Notes: generated from the sequence alone by a model not told the origin. Numbered from the stretch's first letter, positions 8,840 to 17,996 are shown. The stretch is 34,432 bases of DNA from Chromatiales bacterium (GCA_030145485.1 JAQYVP010000165.1:1-34432), one strand, 5' to 3'. Program-made: numbers and translations.

Positions 8840-9808
8840 ATGAACATCATCGTTGCAGACATTGGCGGAACCAACAGCAGACTGGCATGGATCGAGCGCC
8901 CAGCGACAGGAGAAGCTGTGATCCGTCATCAGCAAAGCCATGTCAATGCCCGGTTTCCCGACTTTGAAACCCTGCTGGCGAGTTTTATTGCCGAGTGTGG
9001 TGATATCTCAACGATCTCACTCATGTGTCTCGCCCTTCCCGCCCCGCTCAGGGGCGAGAGTGTCACACTGACCAATATCGACTGGAGTCTGCATCGCAAG
9101 CATCTTGCTGAGCAGTTCAATATTAAAGAGGTCATCTTTATCAATGATTTCCAGGCGGCAGCACTAGGAACAACAGTCGTCGAGCCATCAAAACTGATCA
9201 CTCTCAATGACGCCCCCGTCGAACCTCTGGGACCACGCGCTGTTATCGGCGCCGGAACCGGCCTTGGGGTCGCCTATATGCACTGGCTGCAATCAAATTT
9301 TCGCGCCTTTGCGACAGAGGGCGGGCATGTCGACTTTGCCCCCGGAGATGATATACAGGAGGAGTTGTATGACTATCTCGAAAAAAAATATGACCGTGTC
9401 TCCTACGAGCGAATTCTCTCTGGTCCCGGCTTGATCGATCTTTACAACTTTTGCAAAGAGTCAAATGGCAACGGACTGACTGCCGGCTGGATCAATCAAC
9501 AGGCCATGCAGGGAGATAATCTCGCTGCAGTCACAGCGATGCGCCTGTATGCCACGATTTATGGCTCCTTTGTCGGAAACATTGTGCTGATGTTCCGCCC
9601 TACCGGAGGAATCTACCTGGTTGGTGGCGTCACAGCAAAAACAGCCTACTGGCTGCAGTCTGAGTTTTTCCTCGATGCATTTCTGAACAAAGGCCGCATG
9701 AGTTCACTGGCCGCACAAACTCCGCTTTTTCTGGTCACTGATGAAGATACAGGTCTGAAAGGTATAATTGAGTTTGCACTCAACCAGAGTTTGCAAGAGA
9801 ATAGCTAA
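8840..9808 (+). CDS. glk: Glucokinase
   Basis: A 322-residue bacterial Glk-type glucokinase of the ASKHA fold, phosphorylating glucose with ATP. The phosphate-1 loop VADIGGTNSRLAW is at residues 4-16, the catalytic Asp is in INDFQAAALG, the adenosine loop is VIGAGTGLGVAYM, and the glucose-contact EGGH segment is FATEGGHVDFAP. The length matches E. coli Glk (321). There is no purine-rich ribosome site before the ATG; the upstream DNA is repeat-derived up to eight bases from the start. In this block it would capture free glucose released by the GH57 and MalQ enzymes. Confidence 0.95.
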   Translation: MNIIVADIGGTNSRLAWIERPATGEAVIRHQQSHVNARFPDFETLLASFIAECGDISTISLMCLALPAPLRGESVTLTNIDWSLHRKHLAEQFNIKEVIFINDFQAAALGTTVVEPSKLITLNDAPVEPLGPRAVIGAGTGLGVAYMHWLQSNFRAFATEGGHVDFAPGDDIQEELYDYLEKKYDRVSYERILSGPGLIDLYNFCKESNGNGLTAGWINQQAMQGDNLAAVTAMRLYATIYGSFVGNIVLMFRPTGGIYLVGGVTAKTAYWLQSEFFLDAFLNKGRMSSLAAQTPLFLVTDEDTGLKGIIEFALNQSLQENS

Positions 9809-9908
9809 CATAGTACTGCTCGGGATCTTCATCAATGCGGAAGCGCTGAGGCTGATTTCCCCACAATAATTCTTCTTCATATGCCCTTCATAAAAAGGAG
9901 TCATAAGC

Positions 9909-11225
9909 ATGGCCAGAAATCCATCAAAGGTCACCCAAAGCAAGCTCTATCAATATTACGTCGAAACCAAAACTGCGACCGAATATACGCGCAAGACGCT
10001 GGTGCTGGTGCTTGCCGGGGGCGAGGGTTCACGCCTCAAGGGGTTGACCCAATGGCGTGCGAAACCGGCGGTGCCATTTGGCGGCAAATATCGCATTATT
10101 GATTTTGCACTCTCCAACTGCATCAACTCCGGCCTGCGCCGCATCGGCGTATTGACTCAGTACAAATCCCACTCGCTGATTCGCCACCTGCACCGCGCAT
10201 GGGGGTTTATGCGTGCTGAAATTGGTGAATTTGTCGAAATACTGCCTGCACAGCAGCGCACCGCGAAGAAGGAGTGGTACAAGGGAACGGCTGACGCCCT
10301 GTTTCAAAATATCGATATCATGCACCGTCACTCTCCGGATTATGTCATCGTACTCGGCGGGGATCATATCTACACCATGGATTACTCCAAGATGCTGATG
10401 AAGCACGTTCTCTCCGAAGCGGATCTCACTGTCGGCTGCATTGAAGTTCCCTGTGAAGAGGCGACCGATTTTGGGGTGATGTCCGTCGATGAAGAGTTGA
10501 ATATCACCAAGTTCACGGAGAAACCCTCCGAGCCTGACTCCATTCCCGGCAAACCCGGCACTGCAATGGCATCCATGGGAATCTATATCTTCTCCTCATC
10601 ATTCCTCTACAACGTCCTGATGCACGATGCGGATGACGAAACATCATCCAATGATTTTGGCAGGGACATCATTCCCAACTCCATTGAAAGCCACAAGGCA
10701 ATCGCCTATCCATTCCTCAACAAGGAGGGCAACCCTGATTTCTGGCGTGATGTAGGTACAATCGACTCCTACTGGGAAGCCAATATGGATCTCTGCTCGG
10801 TGGACCCTGAACTCAATCTCTACGACCGCAACTGGCCGATCTGGACCTACCAAACACAGCATCCGCCGGCAAAATTTGTTTTTGACGATAAAGGACGCCG
10901 CGGTGAAGCCATTGACTCACTGGTCGCAGGGGGAGTCATTATCTCCGGCGCCCGCATCAAACGCTCGATCATCTTCTTCGGTACACAGGTCCACAGCTAT
11001 GCGCATGTCAAAGACAGCGTCATTCTGCCAAAAGTCAGCATTGGCAGAAACTGCACCATTCACAAGGCCGTCATTGACAAGGGATGCTTTATTGCCGAAG
11101 ACACAGAAATTGGAGTCGACCACGATGAAGACAGGCGCCGGGGTTTTCATGTCACCAACAAAGGGGTGGTCATGGTGACTCCGGAGATGCTCGGACAAAA
11201 CCTCTTCACCGGCATCACATCTTAA
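9909..11225 (+). CDS. glgC: Glucose-1-phosphate adenylyltransferase (ADP-glucose pyrophosphorylase)
   Basis: A 438-residue enzyme making ADP-glucose from glucose 1-phosphate and ATP, the committed and allosterically controlled step of bacterial glycogen synthesis. The nucleotide-binding start LVLAGGEGSRLKGLTQWRAK and PAVPFGGKYRIIDFALSN are intact, VLGGDHIYTMDY carries the catalytic Asp region, and the C-terminal left-handed beta-helix (GARIKRSIIF, VHSYAHVKDSVILPKVSIG) is complete. The length is close to E. coli GlgC (431). A strong ribosome site, AAAGGAG, precedes the ATG. GH57 follows after 16 bases. Confidence 0.96.
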   Translation: MARNPSKVTQSKLYQYYVETKTATEYTRKTLVLVLAGGEGSRLKGLTQWRAKPAVPFGGKYRIIDFALSNCINSGLRRIGVLTQYKSHSLIRHLHRAWGFMRAEIGEFVEILPAQQRTAKKEWYKGTADALFQNIDIMHRHSPDYVIVLGGDHIYTMDYSKMLMKHVLSEADLTVGCIEVPCEEATDFGVMSVDEELNITKFTEKPSEPDSIPGKPGTAMASMGIYIFSSSFLYNVLMHDADDETSSNDFGRDIIPNSIESHKAIAYPFLNKEGNPDFWRDVGTIDSYWEANMDLCSVDPELNLYDRNWPIWTYQTQHPPAKFVFDDKGRRGEAIDSLVAGGVIISGARIKRSIIFFGTQVHSYAHVKDSVILPKVSIGRNCTIHKAVIDKGCFIAEDTEIGVDHDEDRRRGFHVTNKGVVMVTPEMLGQNLFTGITS

Positions 11226-11241
11226 TCACGGAAACAGACCC

Positions 11242-12969
11242 ATGACTCAACCTGTCAACCTGGTGCTGTGCTGGCACATGCATCAACCCTACTACCAGGA
11301 GGGCCTGGATGGCGAATACCGCCTGCCATGGGTCTATCTGCATGGTATCAAGGATTATACCGATATGGCCGCCCATCTGGAGAATAACCCGCAGATGCGC
11401 ACCGTGGTCAACTTTGCGCCGATCCTGCTCGAGCAGTTGGATGACTACTCCAGGCAATTGCGCGGCTACCTCAAAGATGGCGCCGCCATGCATGACCCGC
11501 TGCTCAATACCCTGGCGGGTGCTACGCCAATACCAAAGCACTCCGAAGAACGCCAGCAGCTGATAAACGCCTGCCGCAGGGCGCATGCGCCGCGCATGAT
11601 CGATCCCTACAAGCACTTCAGCATGCTCAGCCATATCTTTGATGATATGCCGGAAGAGATCCCTGAAATGCGCAGCTTCTGCCTCGACTATCTGCATGAG
11701 CAGTTTTTTATCGACCTGCTGATGTGGTACCACATCGCCTGGCTGGGCTGCTCCCTGAAGCAGAGTGATGTCGTCAAGTCGCTGATGGAGAAGAGCAAGC
11801 AGTTTTCACTGCAGGACCGTAAAACGCTGATCGAGGTGATTCACGAAGCGATAGCGGGATTGATTCCACGCTACAGGACGCTGGCTGAGAGTGGTCAGAT
11901 TGAACTCTCGATGTCCCCCTATGCGCATCCGATCGTTCCTCTGCTGAATGATTTCGCCAACATGCGCGACGCCCAGCCTGAAGACCCAGCGCCTGAAAAC
12001 AGTAGATATCCCGGAGGAGAGGAACGCTCCCGCTGGCACCTGCAGCATGGCATCGAGGTTTTTGAAGGTTTTTTTGGCCGCAAGCCCAAAGGTGTATGGC
12101 TTTCTGAAGGTGGTCTCAGCGATGACGCCATCACTCAACTCGATGAGATACATGTCGAGTGGACTGCCTCGGGTGAAGCACTGTGGAGAAACAGCTGCAA
12201 GCAAGAGAACAGCTGCACAGCAGATGATGCGACAGGAGTACGCCCGCTGTTTATGCCATACCGACTCAAAGAGTTGAATCCCCGGATCTATTTTCGTGAC
12301 GATGGTCTCTCGGATCTGATCGGTTTTGAATACAGTGACTGGCACGCGGATGATGCAGTAGCCGACTTTGTCAAACATGTCGAAACAATTGCAGATGGCC
12401 TTGGCGAAGATGCTGAAAAACATGTCATTTCGGTTATTCTCGACGGTGAGAATGCATGGGAATACTACCCGAACAACGGCCATTATTTCCTCGACGGGCT
12501 CTACAAGGCATTGATCAAAAGCAAAAAAATCAGGGTCTCTACTTATGCGGAGATGGATCATACTATTCGTGAAAAGCCACTCACCTCGCTGGTGGCGGGC
12601 AGTTGGGTGTATGGTACTTTCTCGACCTGGATCGGCAGCGAAGATAAAAACCGCGCCTGGGATCTGCTGGTTGATGCCAAACAGACCTATGATGAGGTGA
12701 CGGCTGGAGCAAAGTTTACTAAAGCGAAACGTGCGCGTATCGAAAAACAACTGGCTGTGTGTGAAAGCTCCGACTGGTTCTGGTGGTTCGGCGATTACAA
12801 CCCGTCAGGCAGCGTCAATGATTTCGATACACTGTTTCGCATACAGCTCAAGAGTCTCTATCAAATGCTCGGAAAAACGCCTCCTGAGAGTCTCGACTCG
12901 CCAGTCTCTGTCGGTGGCGGTGACATGGAGAATGCCGGCACCATGCAAAGGGGTTCCTCAGGCGCATGA
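11242..12969 (+). CDS. Glycoside hydrolase family 57 protein (alpha-amylase/amylopullulanase type)
   Basis: A 575-residue cytoplasmic GH57 enzyme with no signal peptide. The first family motif is HMHQPYY (H12-H14). The segment GVWLSEGG holds the candidate nucleophile E289, and VILDGENAWEYYP holds the candidate acid/base D401, by alignment with the known E/D pair of GH57 amylopullulanases. The type fits COG1449 rather than the GH57 branching enzymes, so alpha-1,4 and possibly alpha-1,6 glucan hydrolysis or transglycosylation is likely; the exact activity cannot be read from sequence. It sits 16 bases after glgC, so it is probably co-transcribed, and may supply debranching in a cluster without glgX. 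Confidence 0.88.
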   Translation: MTQPVNLVLCWHMHQPYYQEGLDGEYRLPWVYLHGIKDYTDMAAHLENNPQMRTVVNFAPILLEQLDDYSRQLRGYLKDGAAMHDPLLNTLAGATPIPKHSEERQQLINACRRAHAPRMIDPYKHFSMLSHIFDDMPEEIPEMRSFCLDYLHEQFFIDLLMWYHIAWLGCSLKQSDVVKSLMEKSKQFSLQDRKTLIEVIHEAIAGLIPRYRTLAESGQIELSMSPYAHPIVPLLNDFANMRDAQPEDPAPENSRYPGGEERSRWHLQHGIEVFEGFFGRKPKGVWLSEGGLSDDAITQLDEIHVEWTASGEALWRNSCKQENSCTADDATGVRPLFMPYRLKELNPRIYFRDDGLSDLIGFEYSDWHADDAVADFVKHVETIADGLGEDAEKHVISVILDGENAWEYYPNNGHYFLDGLYKALIKSKKIRVSTYAEMDHTIREKPLTSLVAGSWVYGTFSTWIGSEDKNRAWDLLVDAKQTYDEVTAGAKFTKAKRARIEKQLAVCESSDWFWWFGDYNPSGSVNDFDTLFRIQLKSLYQMLGKTPPESLDSPVSVGGGDMENAGTMQRGSSGA

Positions 12970-13040
12970 TCAATCCTTCATCACCAAATACACAGTTACT
13001 CTAGCGAGATCAGGTCTCAGACTTACGATGCAAAAAAACA

Positions 13041-13155
13041 TTATAGTCTCTCGCAAAGACGCAAAGCATGCCAAGAAAACCCTTTGCGTCTTTGCGTCTT
13101 TGCGAGAGTCATTACTTATATTTGACTCATTTGTGAAAATGTTGATCTCTCAAGG
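13041..13155 (+). repeat. CTCTCGCAAAG palindromic repeat, copy 2
   Basis: A perfect 19-bp inverted repeat, CTCTCGCAAAGACGCAAAG at 13048-13066 and its complement at 13090-13108, encloses 23 bases. The extension at 13120-13155 (TTGACTCATTTGTGAAAATG...CTCAAGG) is shared with copies near 1393 and 8685. It fills most of the 207-bp gap between the GH57 gene and malQ and ends 21 bases before the malQ start. Confidence 0.8.
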
Positions 13156-13176
13156 TTTACTAGTAATCTCTGAACC

Positions 13177-14538
13177 ATGCCTCCATTTCAAATGAACCAA
13201 CGCCGAGCAGGCGTCCTCCTGCACCCCACATCCCTGCCCTCGCATACCTTTGACGATGCGGAGAAGTGGCTTGATTTTCTGGCGCTTTCAGGCATCACTG
13301 TCTGGCAGATGCTGCCGCTTGGCGTCCCGCTGGACGGGCTCTGCCCCTACCAGTGCACCTCCGCATTCGCCACCAATCCGGTGCTGCTGGAAGAGATTCC
13401 GCGGCTGGATGAGAACGATCCCGGCTTTGCAGCATTTTCAGAGAGTCAGCATTTCTGGCTGGATGACTATGCGCTGTTCGTTCTCCTCAAGGAGCGTTTC
13501 TCCCAAAAAGCCTGGTATCAATGGCCCGGGGAGTATAAATCTCGCAACACTGCCACACTGGATGCATTACGCCGCTCACATCCGCAACAGTTGCAGCTGA
13601 TTTGCTGGGAGCAATACCAACTCCATGCCGCCTGGCAAAAGATCCGCCAGCATGCCGCCAAATTAGGAATAGCCTTGTTCGGCGACATCCCTATCTTTGT
13701 CGCCCATGACAGCGCCGATGTATGGGTGTGGCCGGAACTCTTCCTGCTCGATGAAGAGGGCATGCCGACCGTTGTCACCGGCGTCCCGCCGGACTACTTC
13801 GCTGAAACCGGGCAACGCTGGGGCAATCCCCACTATGACTGGGAACGCATGCAGGAGGATGGTTTCAAGTGGTGGCTGCTGCGGCTGCAGCATCACTTCG
13901 AATGGTTTGAGCTGGTGCGCATCGACCACTTTCGTGGTCTGGTTGCCGTGTGGGAGATCGACGCACAGTGTGAAACAGCAATTGATGGTTTCTGGCAGGA
14001 GACCCCCGGAGAACAACTGCTGACTGCGCTGCAGCAGAAGATAGGCGACTTGCCGCTGGTTGCAGAAGATCTCGGCATCATCACCGATGAAGTGATTGCA
14101 CTGAAACAGCAGTTTCACCTGCCCGGTATGGCGGTGCTGCAATTCTCATTCGACTACTTCGATGACAACCCGCACAAGCCCCGGAATATCCTTCCCTGTA
14201 CGGTCAGCTATACAGGCACGCATGACAATGATACGACGCTCGGCTGGTATCGCTCCCTGGAAGAAGATGAGCAACAGCATGTGCTCGAAGTCCTGGAGAT
14301 CGACTTAGAAAGCCAGGTCGTCGACGCCATGATTTCCATTGCCCTTGACAGCAAGGCCAACCTGGCTGTGATTCCACTTCAGGATTGCCTCTCGCTGGGT
14401 TCAGAAGCACGCATGAACACCCCCGGCACCATCGAAAACAACTGGCTGTGGGCATTCACCTGGGAACAGCTGGATATCCCGACAATAAGCCAAAAAACAT
14501 ATCGAAGATTGGAAGACTCCAACAGGATCATCACATGA
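13177..14538 (+). CDS. malQ: 4-alpha-glucanotransferase (amylomaltase), compact form
   Basis: A 453-residue GH77 enzyme that transfers alpha-1,4-glucan segments and releases glucose. RAGVLLHPTSLP opens the barrel, and the catalytic triad is visible as D250 (VRIDHFRG), E297 (VAEDLGIITDEV) and D350 (GTHDNDTTLGWY). GDIPIFVAHDSADVW and GVPPDYFAETGQRWGNP are also canonical. It is about 45 residues shorter than Thermus amylomaltase: the segment after LLEEIPRLDENDPGF lacks roughly 35 residues including the usual VDY stretch, and the Gly-rich loop after HPTSLP is shortened. ATG 13177 or 13192 could be the start; neither has a clear ribosome site. Its stop overlaps glgB. Confidence 0.92.
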   Translation: MPPFQMNQRRAGVLLHPTSLPSHTFDDAEKWLDFLALSGITVWQMLPLGVPLDGLCPYQCTSAFATNPVLLEEIPRLDENDPGFAAFSESQHFWLDDYALFVLLKERFSQKAWYQWPGEYKSRNTATLDALRRSHPQQLQLICWEQYQLHAAWQKIRQHAAKLGIALFGDIPIFVAHDSADVWVWPELFLLDEEGMPTVVTGVPPDYFAETGQRWGNPHYDWERMQEDGFKWWLLRLQHHFEWFELVRIDHFRGLVAVWEIDAQCETAIDGFWQETPGEQLLTALQQKIGDLPLVAEDLGIITDEVIALKQQFHLPGMAVLQFSFDYFDDNPHKPRNILPCTVSYTGTHDNDTTLGWYRSLEEDEQQHVLEVLEIDLESQVVDAMISIALDSKANLAVIPLQDCLSLGSEARMNTPGTIENNWLWAFTWEQLDIPTISQKTYRRLEDSNRIIT

Positions 14539-16700
14539 ACAACAGCTTACAGCAACTGCAGAATGGCACCCACCACGACCCGTTCGAAACACTCGGCCGC
14601 CATCCCGAAGGTGATGGCGAGGTATTTCGCGCCTTCATGCCGATGGCTGAGAAGATCGAACTGATCGGCTATGGCGGCATGACCCGTATTGAAGGCAGTG
14701 AGATGTTTGAAGCGCATCTCGGCAGCAGGGAAGCCGCTGCGATCCCACACCATTTCAAACTTCGATGCATCGACAAAGCGACAGGCAAAGGCAGGGAGTT
14801 TCACTCGCCCTACAGCTTTGACCCGCAGGTAGGGAATGTCGATATTCATCTGTTTGCACAAGGCAAACACAAGCAGGCGTGGAAATTTCTTGGCGCACAT
14901 CTGAAGACAATCGATGGCGTCAGCGGCTGTCAGTTCGCTATCTGGCTGCCAGACGTCCAGCGCATCAGCGTGGTCGGTGATTTCAATGGCTGGAACGGAC
15001 TGCGCCACCCGATGCGCAACCGTGGTCATTCCGGTATCTGGGAACTTTTTATCCCCGGCCTGCAGGCTGGTGACAGCTATAAGTATGAGATCTTCACCCG
15101 TGACGGTAACATCAAGTTGAAAGCCGATCCTTATGGCCAGCAGATGGCGCAGCGCCCCGACACAACCTCGGTTATTGCCAGCAAGGAGCCCTACGAATGG
15201 CGCGACAGCGCCTGGTTGGAGAGGCGCACCAGCAGCGACTGGCAGCACCAGCCGATGTCTGCCTATGAAGTGCATATCGGCTCCTGGAGGCTGGATGAAG
15301 AGGGGGGGTTCCTGAACTTCCGTGAGATTGCCGATCAGATGGTTCCCTATGTGAGCAATCTGGGTTACACCCATATTGAGCTGCTGCCAATCATGGAACA
15401 TCCACTGGATGAGTCCTGGGGCTACCAGGTGAGTGGCTATTTCGCACCCTCCTCGCGTTATGGGACGCCTGATGATTTCCGCTACTTCATCGATCTCTGC
15501 CACCAGCATGACATCGGCATAATTCTTGACTGGGTTCCCGCCCACTTCCCCAAAGATGACTTTGCACTGGCCAGACTCAATGGCAAAACCCTGTATGAGC
15601 ATGCCAATCCCAAGCGCGGTGAGCACATGGACTGGGGTACGCTGATCTTTGACTATGGACGCAACGAAGTGCGCAACTTCCTGATTGCCAATGCGCTCTA
15701 CTGGATCGAGGAGTTTCATATCGACGGACTGCGCGTCGATGCCGTCGCCTCGATGATCTATCTCGACTACTCGCGCGAACAGGGGCAGTGGGAACCGAAC
15801 GAGTTCGGCGGACGCGAGAATCTCGAAGCCATCGCCTTTCTGCGCGAGACCAACGAAGTGATCCACGCAGACTTCCCCGGCGTCGTCACCATAGCGGAAG
15901 AGTCCACCGCATTTGCGATGGTGTCGCGCCCCACCAGCATGGGTGGACTGGGATTTTCCATGAAATGGAACATGGGCTGGATGCACGACACCCTCTCCTA
16001 TTTCGAAGCCGACCCTGTCTACAGGCAGCATCACCAGGACAGCCTGACATTCAGCCAGCTCTACGCCTGGACAGAGAATTTTGTACTCCCCTTCTCACAT
16101 GACGAAGTCGTACACTTGAAAGGCAGCATGCTGGAGAAAATGCCGGGCGACAACTGGCAGAAGTTCGCCAACCTGCGCCTGATCTACACCTACCAGATGA
16201 CGCATCCAGGCAAAAAACTGATCTTCATGGGAAGTGAATTCGGACAATGGGAGGAGTGGAATGAAAAAGCCGCACTGGACTGGCCGCTGCTGGAAGTCGA
16301 TACCCATCAGGGCATCAGCAAACTCACTGCTGACCTGAATCATCTCTACAGGGAGTCGCCGGCGCTCCACTATTACGACTTCGACTCCCAGGGCTTTCAG
16401 TGGATCGACTGCACCGACAAACACCAGTCGGTCATCAGCTTTCTGCGCCATGGTCCGCAGGGATCACTGGTGATGATCTTCAATTTCACCCCGGTTCCGC
16501 GCGACAATTATCGCATCGGCGTGCCGGCGGCATCCGCCTACAAGGAGATCCTGAATTCAGACTCCAGCTACTATGGTGGATCGAACATGGGCAACCAGGG
16601 AAAGATCAAAACCGAAGCAGTCGCAGACATGGGATTCGCGGACTCCATCGTGCTGACGCTTCCACCTCTCTCCGGTGTTATTCTGCAGGCGGTTGATTAA
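14535..16700 (+). CDS. glgB: 1,4-alpha-glucan branching enzyme
   Basis: A 721-residue GH13 branching enzyme that cuts alpha-1,4 chains and rejoins them as alpha-1,6 branches. An N-terminal domain (HHDPFETLGRHP) and a CBM48 domain (FAIWLPDVQRISVVGDFNGW) precede the barrel. The catalytic residues are D402 (DGLRVDAVASMIY), E455 (TIAEESTAF) and D523 (PFSHDEVVH), each three less than in E. coli GlgB. The start at 14535 overlaps the malQ stop (ATGA) and has AACAGGA seven bases upstream. An in-frame extension upstream to 14385 lies inside malQ and was rejected. It is the last gene of the glycogen block and is followed by repeats. Confidence 0.96.
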   Translation: MNNSLQQLQNGTHHDPFETLGRHPEGDGEVFRAFMPMAEKIELIGYGGMTRIEGSEMFEAHLGSREAAAIPHHFKLRCIDKATGKGREFHSPYSFDPQVGNVDIHLFAQGKHKQAWKFLGAHLKTIDGVSGCQFAIWLPDVQRISVVGDFNGWNGLRHPMRNRGHSGIWELFIPGLQAGDSYKYEIFTRDGNIKLKADPYGQQMAQRPDTTSVIASKEPYEWRDSAWLERRTSSDWQHQPMSAYEVHIGSWRLDEEGGFLNFREIADQMVPYVSNLGYTHIELLPIMEHPLDESWGYQVSGYFAPSSRYGTPDDFRYFIDLCHQHDIGIILDWVPAHFPKDDFALARLNGKTLYEHANPKRGEHMDWGTLIFDYGRNEVRNFLIANALYWIEEFHIDGLRVDAVASMIYLDYSREQGQWEPNEFGGRENLEAIAFLRETNEVIHADFPGVVTIAEESTAFAMVSRPTSMGGLGFSMKWNMGWMHDTLSYFEADPVYRQHHQDSLTFSQLYAWTENFVLPFSHDEVVHLKGSMLEKMPGDNWQKFANLRLIYTYQMTHPGKKLIFMGSEFGQWEEWNEKAALDWPLLEVDTHQGISKLTADLNHLYRESPALHYYDFDSQGFQWIDCTDKHQSVISFLRHGPQGSLVMIFNFTPVPRDNYRIGVPAASAYKEILNSDSSYYGGSNMGNQGKIKTEAVADMGFADSIVLTLPPLSGVILQAVD

Positions 16701-16714
16701 AGCCCCTGGAGTGT

Positions 16715-16858
16715 CAGCAATTCCCAATGTGCCAAGTAGGGTATCGACATTTTAAAAGACTTTTACCACGAAGCGCACGAAGGCCACGAAGAATCAACTG
16801 GATAGAAAATATCTTCGTGTTCTTCGTGGTGAGTCTCTTTCTACATTGAGAATTGCTG
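16715..16858. repeat. Family A element (CACGAAG palindrome with 16-bp terminal inverted repeats)
   Basis: A 144-bp element bounded by CAGCAATTCCCAATGT (16715-16730) and ACATTGAGAATTGCTG (16843-16858), inverted repeats with one mismatch. Inside are palindromically arranged CACGAAG units (CCACGAAGCGCACGAAGG and TCTTCGTGTTCTTCGTGG) and the side motif AAAAGACTTTTACCACGAAG. A second copy lies at 21391-21557 in the other orientation. No ORF is present. It follows the glgB stop by 14 bases and is most likely non-autonomous. Confidence 0.75.
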
Positions 16859-16868
16859 AGTAACATCC

Positions 16869-17008
16869 CAATAACTCCGTGCATTGAATAGATTTTGTTA
16901 TAAGCGATGTCATTGCGAGGAGCCGGAGGCGACGCGGCAATCTGGTTTGGAGATTGCCGCGGTCGCTTAGACTCCCTCGCAATGACAACATTCACACGGG
17001 CTTTTTGA
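16869..17008. repeat. Family B element, copy 1 (CATTGCGAG core)
   Basis: The outer arms are CAATAACTCCGTGCA (16869-16883) and a degenerate inverse ending in TTTTTGAGAACTTAC (from about 16992). Between them is an independent palindrome running from GTCATTGCGAGG (16909-16920) to CCTCGCAATGAC (16975-16986). The outer arms recur at 26230-26321 and 26346-26500, and weakly at 28742-28905, around different inner sequences. Together with the family A element it fills the 357-bp gap between glgB and the lipoprotein gene; no gene is seen. Confidence 0.7.
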
Positions 17009-17057
17009 GAACTTACATTTTGCAGGGTGCAATAAGCGACAGCGCATTGACGGACAT

Positions 17058-17996
17058 TCAGGGGTTATCATCTGTTCTCGTTTTTTGGGTTTGCTCTCCC
17101 GGCTGATCAACACCGGTGAATACAGCGACCAGATTGGCCAGTTCAACCATGAACTCTTCAGCCAGTTGTTCCCATCTCTGCATATAATGCTGCAATTTTT
17201 CATCACTAAGTCGGGCAAGTTTTTCTGTCACGAGGATCAATTGCTGCCCGGCGCTGGCGATGCTGTCGATAGTAGGGTTTTTCAATGCGTCACTGGATGA
17301 CTGCAGGGCTGCAACCGACTCCTTGATGTCCGAGCGTTCTGTATCTCCAGGTTGCCCGCCCTCATCACCTGGCTCCTGCAACTCTTTCACCGCCTCTTCC
17401 AGAGAACGGACAAATTCGTCAAGCAGCCGTTGCATTCTGCCAGCGGTAGCATCAATGGCCTTGTTCGTTTGCTTCTGGTACTCCCCGGCCATCTGCTCGA
17501 GTTGACCGACGAAGGCTGCAATTTGTCTCACAGCACTTTCAGAGGAGGCTTCGACCTGCCGCTGGATATTCTGCCCCAGCGATGTCAACTGGCCAACAAA
17601 ATCCACGACTGCGCCGCTGACGCTGACAGCCTCAGCCGTGCGCTGGTAGTCGACTCTCCACCCTTCATCCGTATTAACCAGGTAGGTCACGAAATAAAGG
17701 ACATCCGCGTGTTCCCCACCCGATTTGGAGATCTCTGTATCGATTTGCGCAACATCTCCATCGATGACAATCTTCCCCCATGTCGTTGCCATATCCCGCC
17801 ACTCACGATCAAATCGCTCATAGCCTTCGACACTCTGCAGAGTTGAGTACGCAACAACATCATCACTGTCATCAGTGATGACAGCCTGCCAAAATGCCTC
17901 GCTGACCTCCGGGGCACTCTTCGGTTTTTGCTCACAGGCGCTCAGCAGCGCCCCAACGAGCAGTAAACTGATTATCTGAATCACGCGACGACGCAT
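17058..17996 (-). CDS. Predicted lipoprotein with NTF2-like N-terminal region and coiled-coil domain
   Basis: A 312-residue exported lipoprotein. The signal sequence MRRRVIQIISLLLVGALLSA is followed by the lipobox Cys (LSAC), so it is probably anchored to a membrane on the periplasmic side. Residues 25-120 (SEAFWQAVITDDSDDVVAYS to GWRVDYQRT) resemble the NTF2-like/DUF4878 fold of small lipoproteins. The remainder is long, Gln/Glu-rich and alpha-helical, compatible with coiled coil, with an acidic GDEGGQPGD hinge. The start at 17996 was chosen over 18110 because GAGGAG lies six bases upstream and the signal peptide starts there. It is a single gene; its function is unknown. Confidence 0.82.
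   Translation of the reverse strand: MRRRVIQIISLLLVGALLSACEQKPKSAPEVSEAFWQAVITDDSDDVVAYSTLQSVEGYERFDREWRDMATTWGKIVIDGDVAQIDTEISKSGGEHADVLYFVTYLVNTDEGWRVDYQRTAEAVSVSGAVVDFVGQLTSLGQNIQRQVEASSESAVRQIAAFVGQLEQMAGEYQKQTNKAIDATAGRMQRLLDEFVRSLEEAVKELQEPGDEGGQPGDTERSDIKESVAALQSSSDALKNPTIDSIASAGQQLILVTEKLARLSDEKLQHYMQRWEQLAEEFMVELANLVAVFTGVDQPGEQTQKTRTDDNP

Noticed and set aside
12731-13195. A 154-residue plus-strand frame between GH57 and malQ
   Set aside because: Overlaps the end of the GH57 gene and then runs through the CTCTCGCAAAG repeat; its repeat-encoded part also appears in unrelated gaps.
14385-14534. In-frame upstream extension of glgB
   Set aside because: Lies inside malQ; the ATG at 14535 has a ribosome site and matches the family N-terminus.
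14547-16034. A 495-residue open frame on the minus strand
   Set aside because: Antisense to glgB, which has its full catalytic triad; a long shadow frame caused by codon bias.
17352-17846. A 164-residue plus-strand frame
   Set aside because: Antisense to the lipoprotein gene, which has a signal peptide, lipobox and ribosome site.
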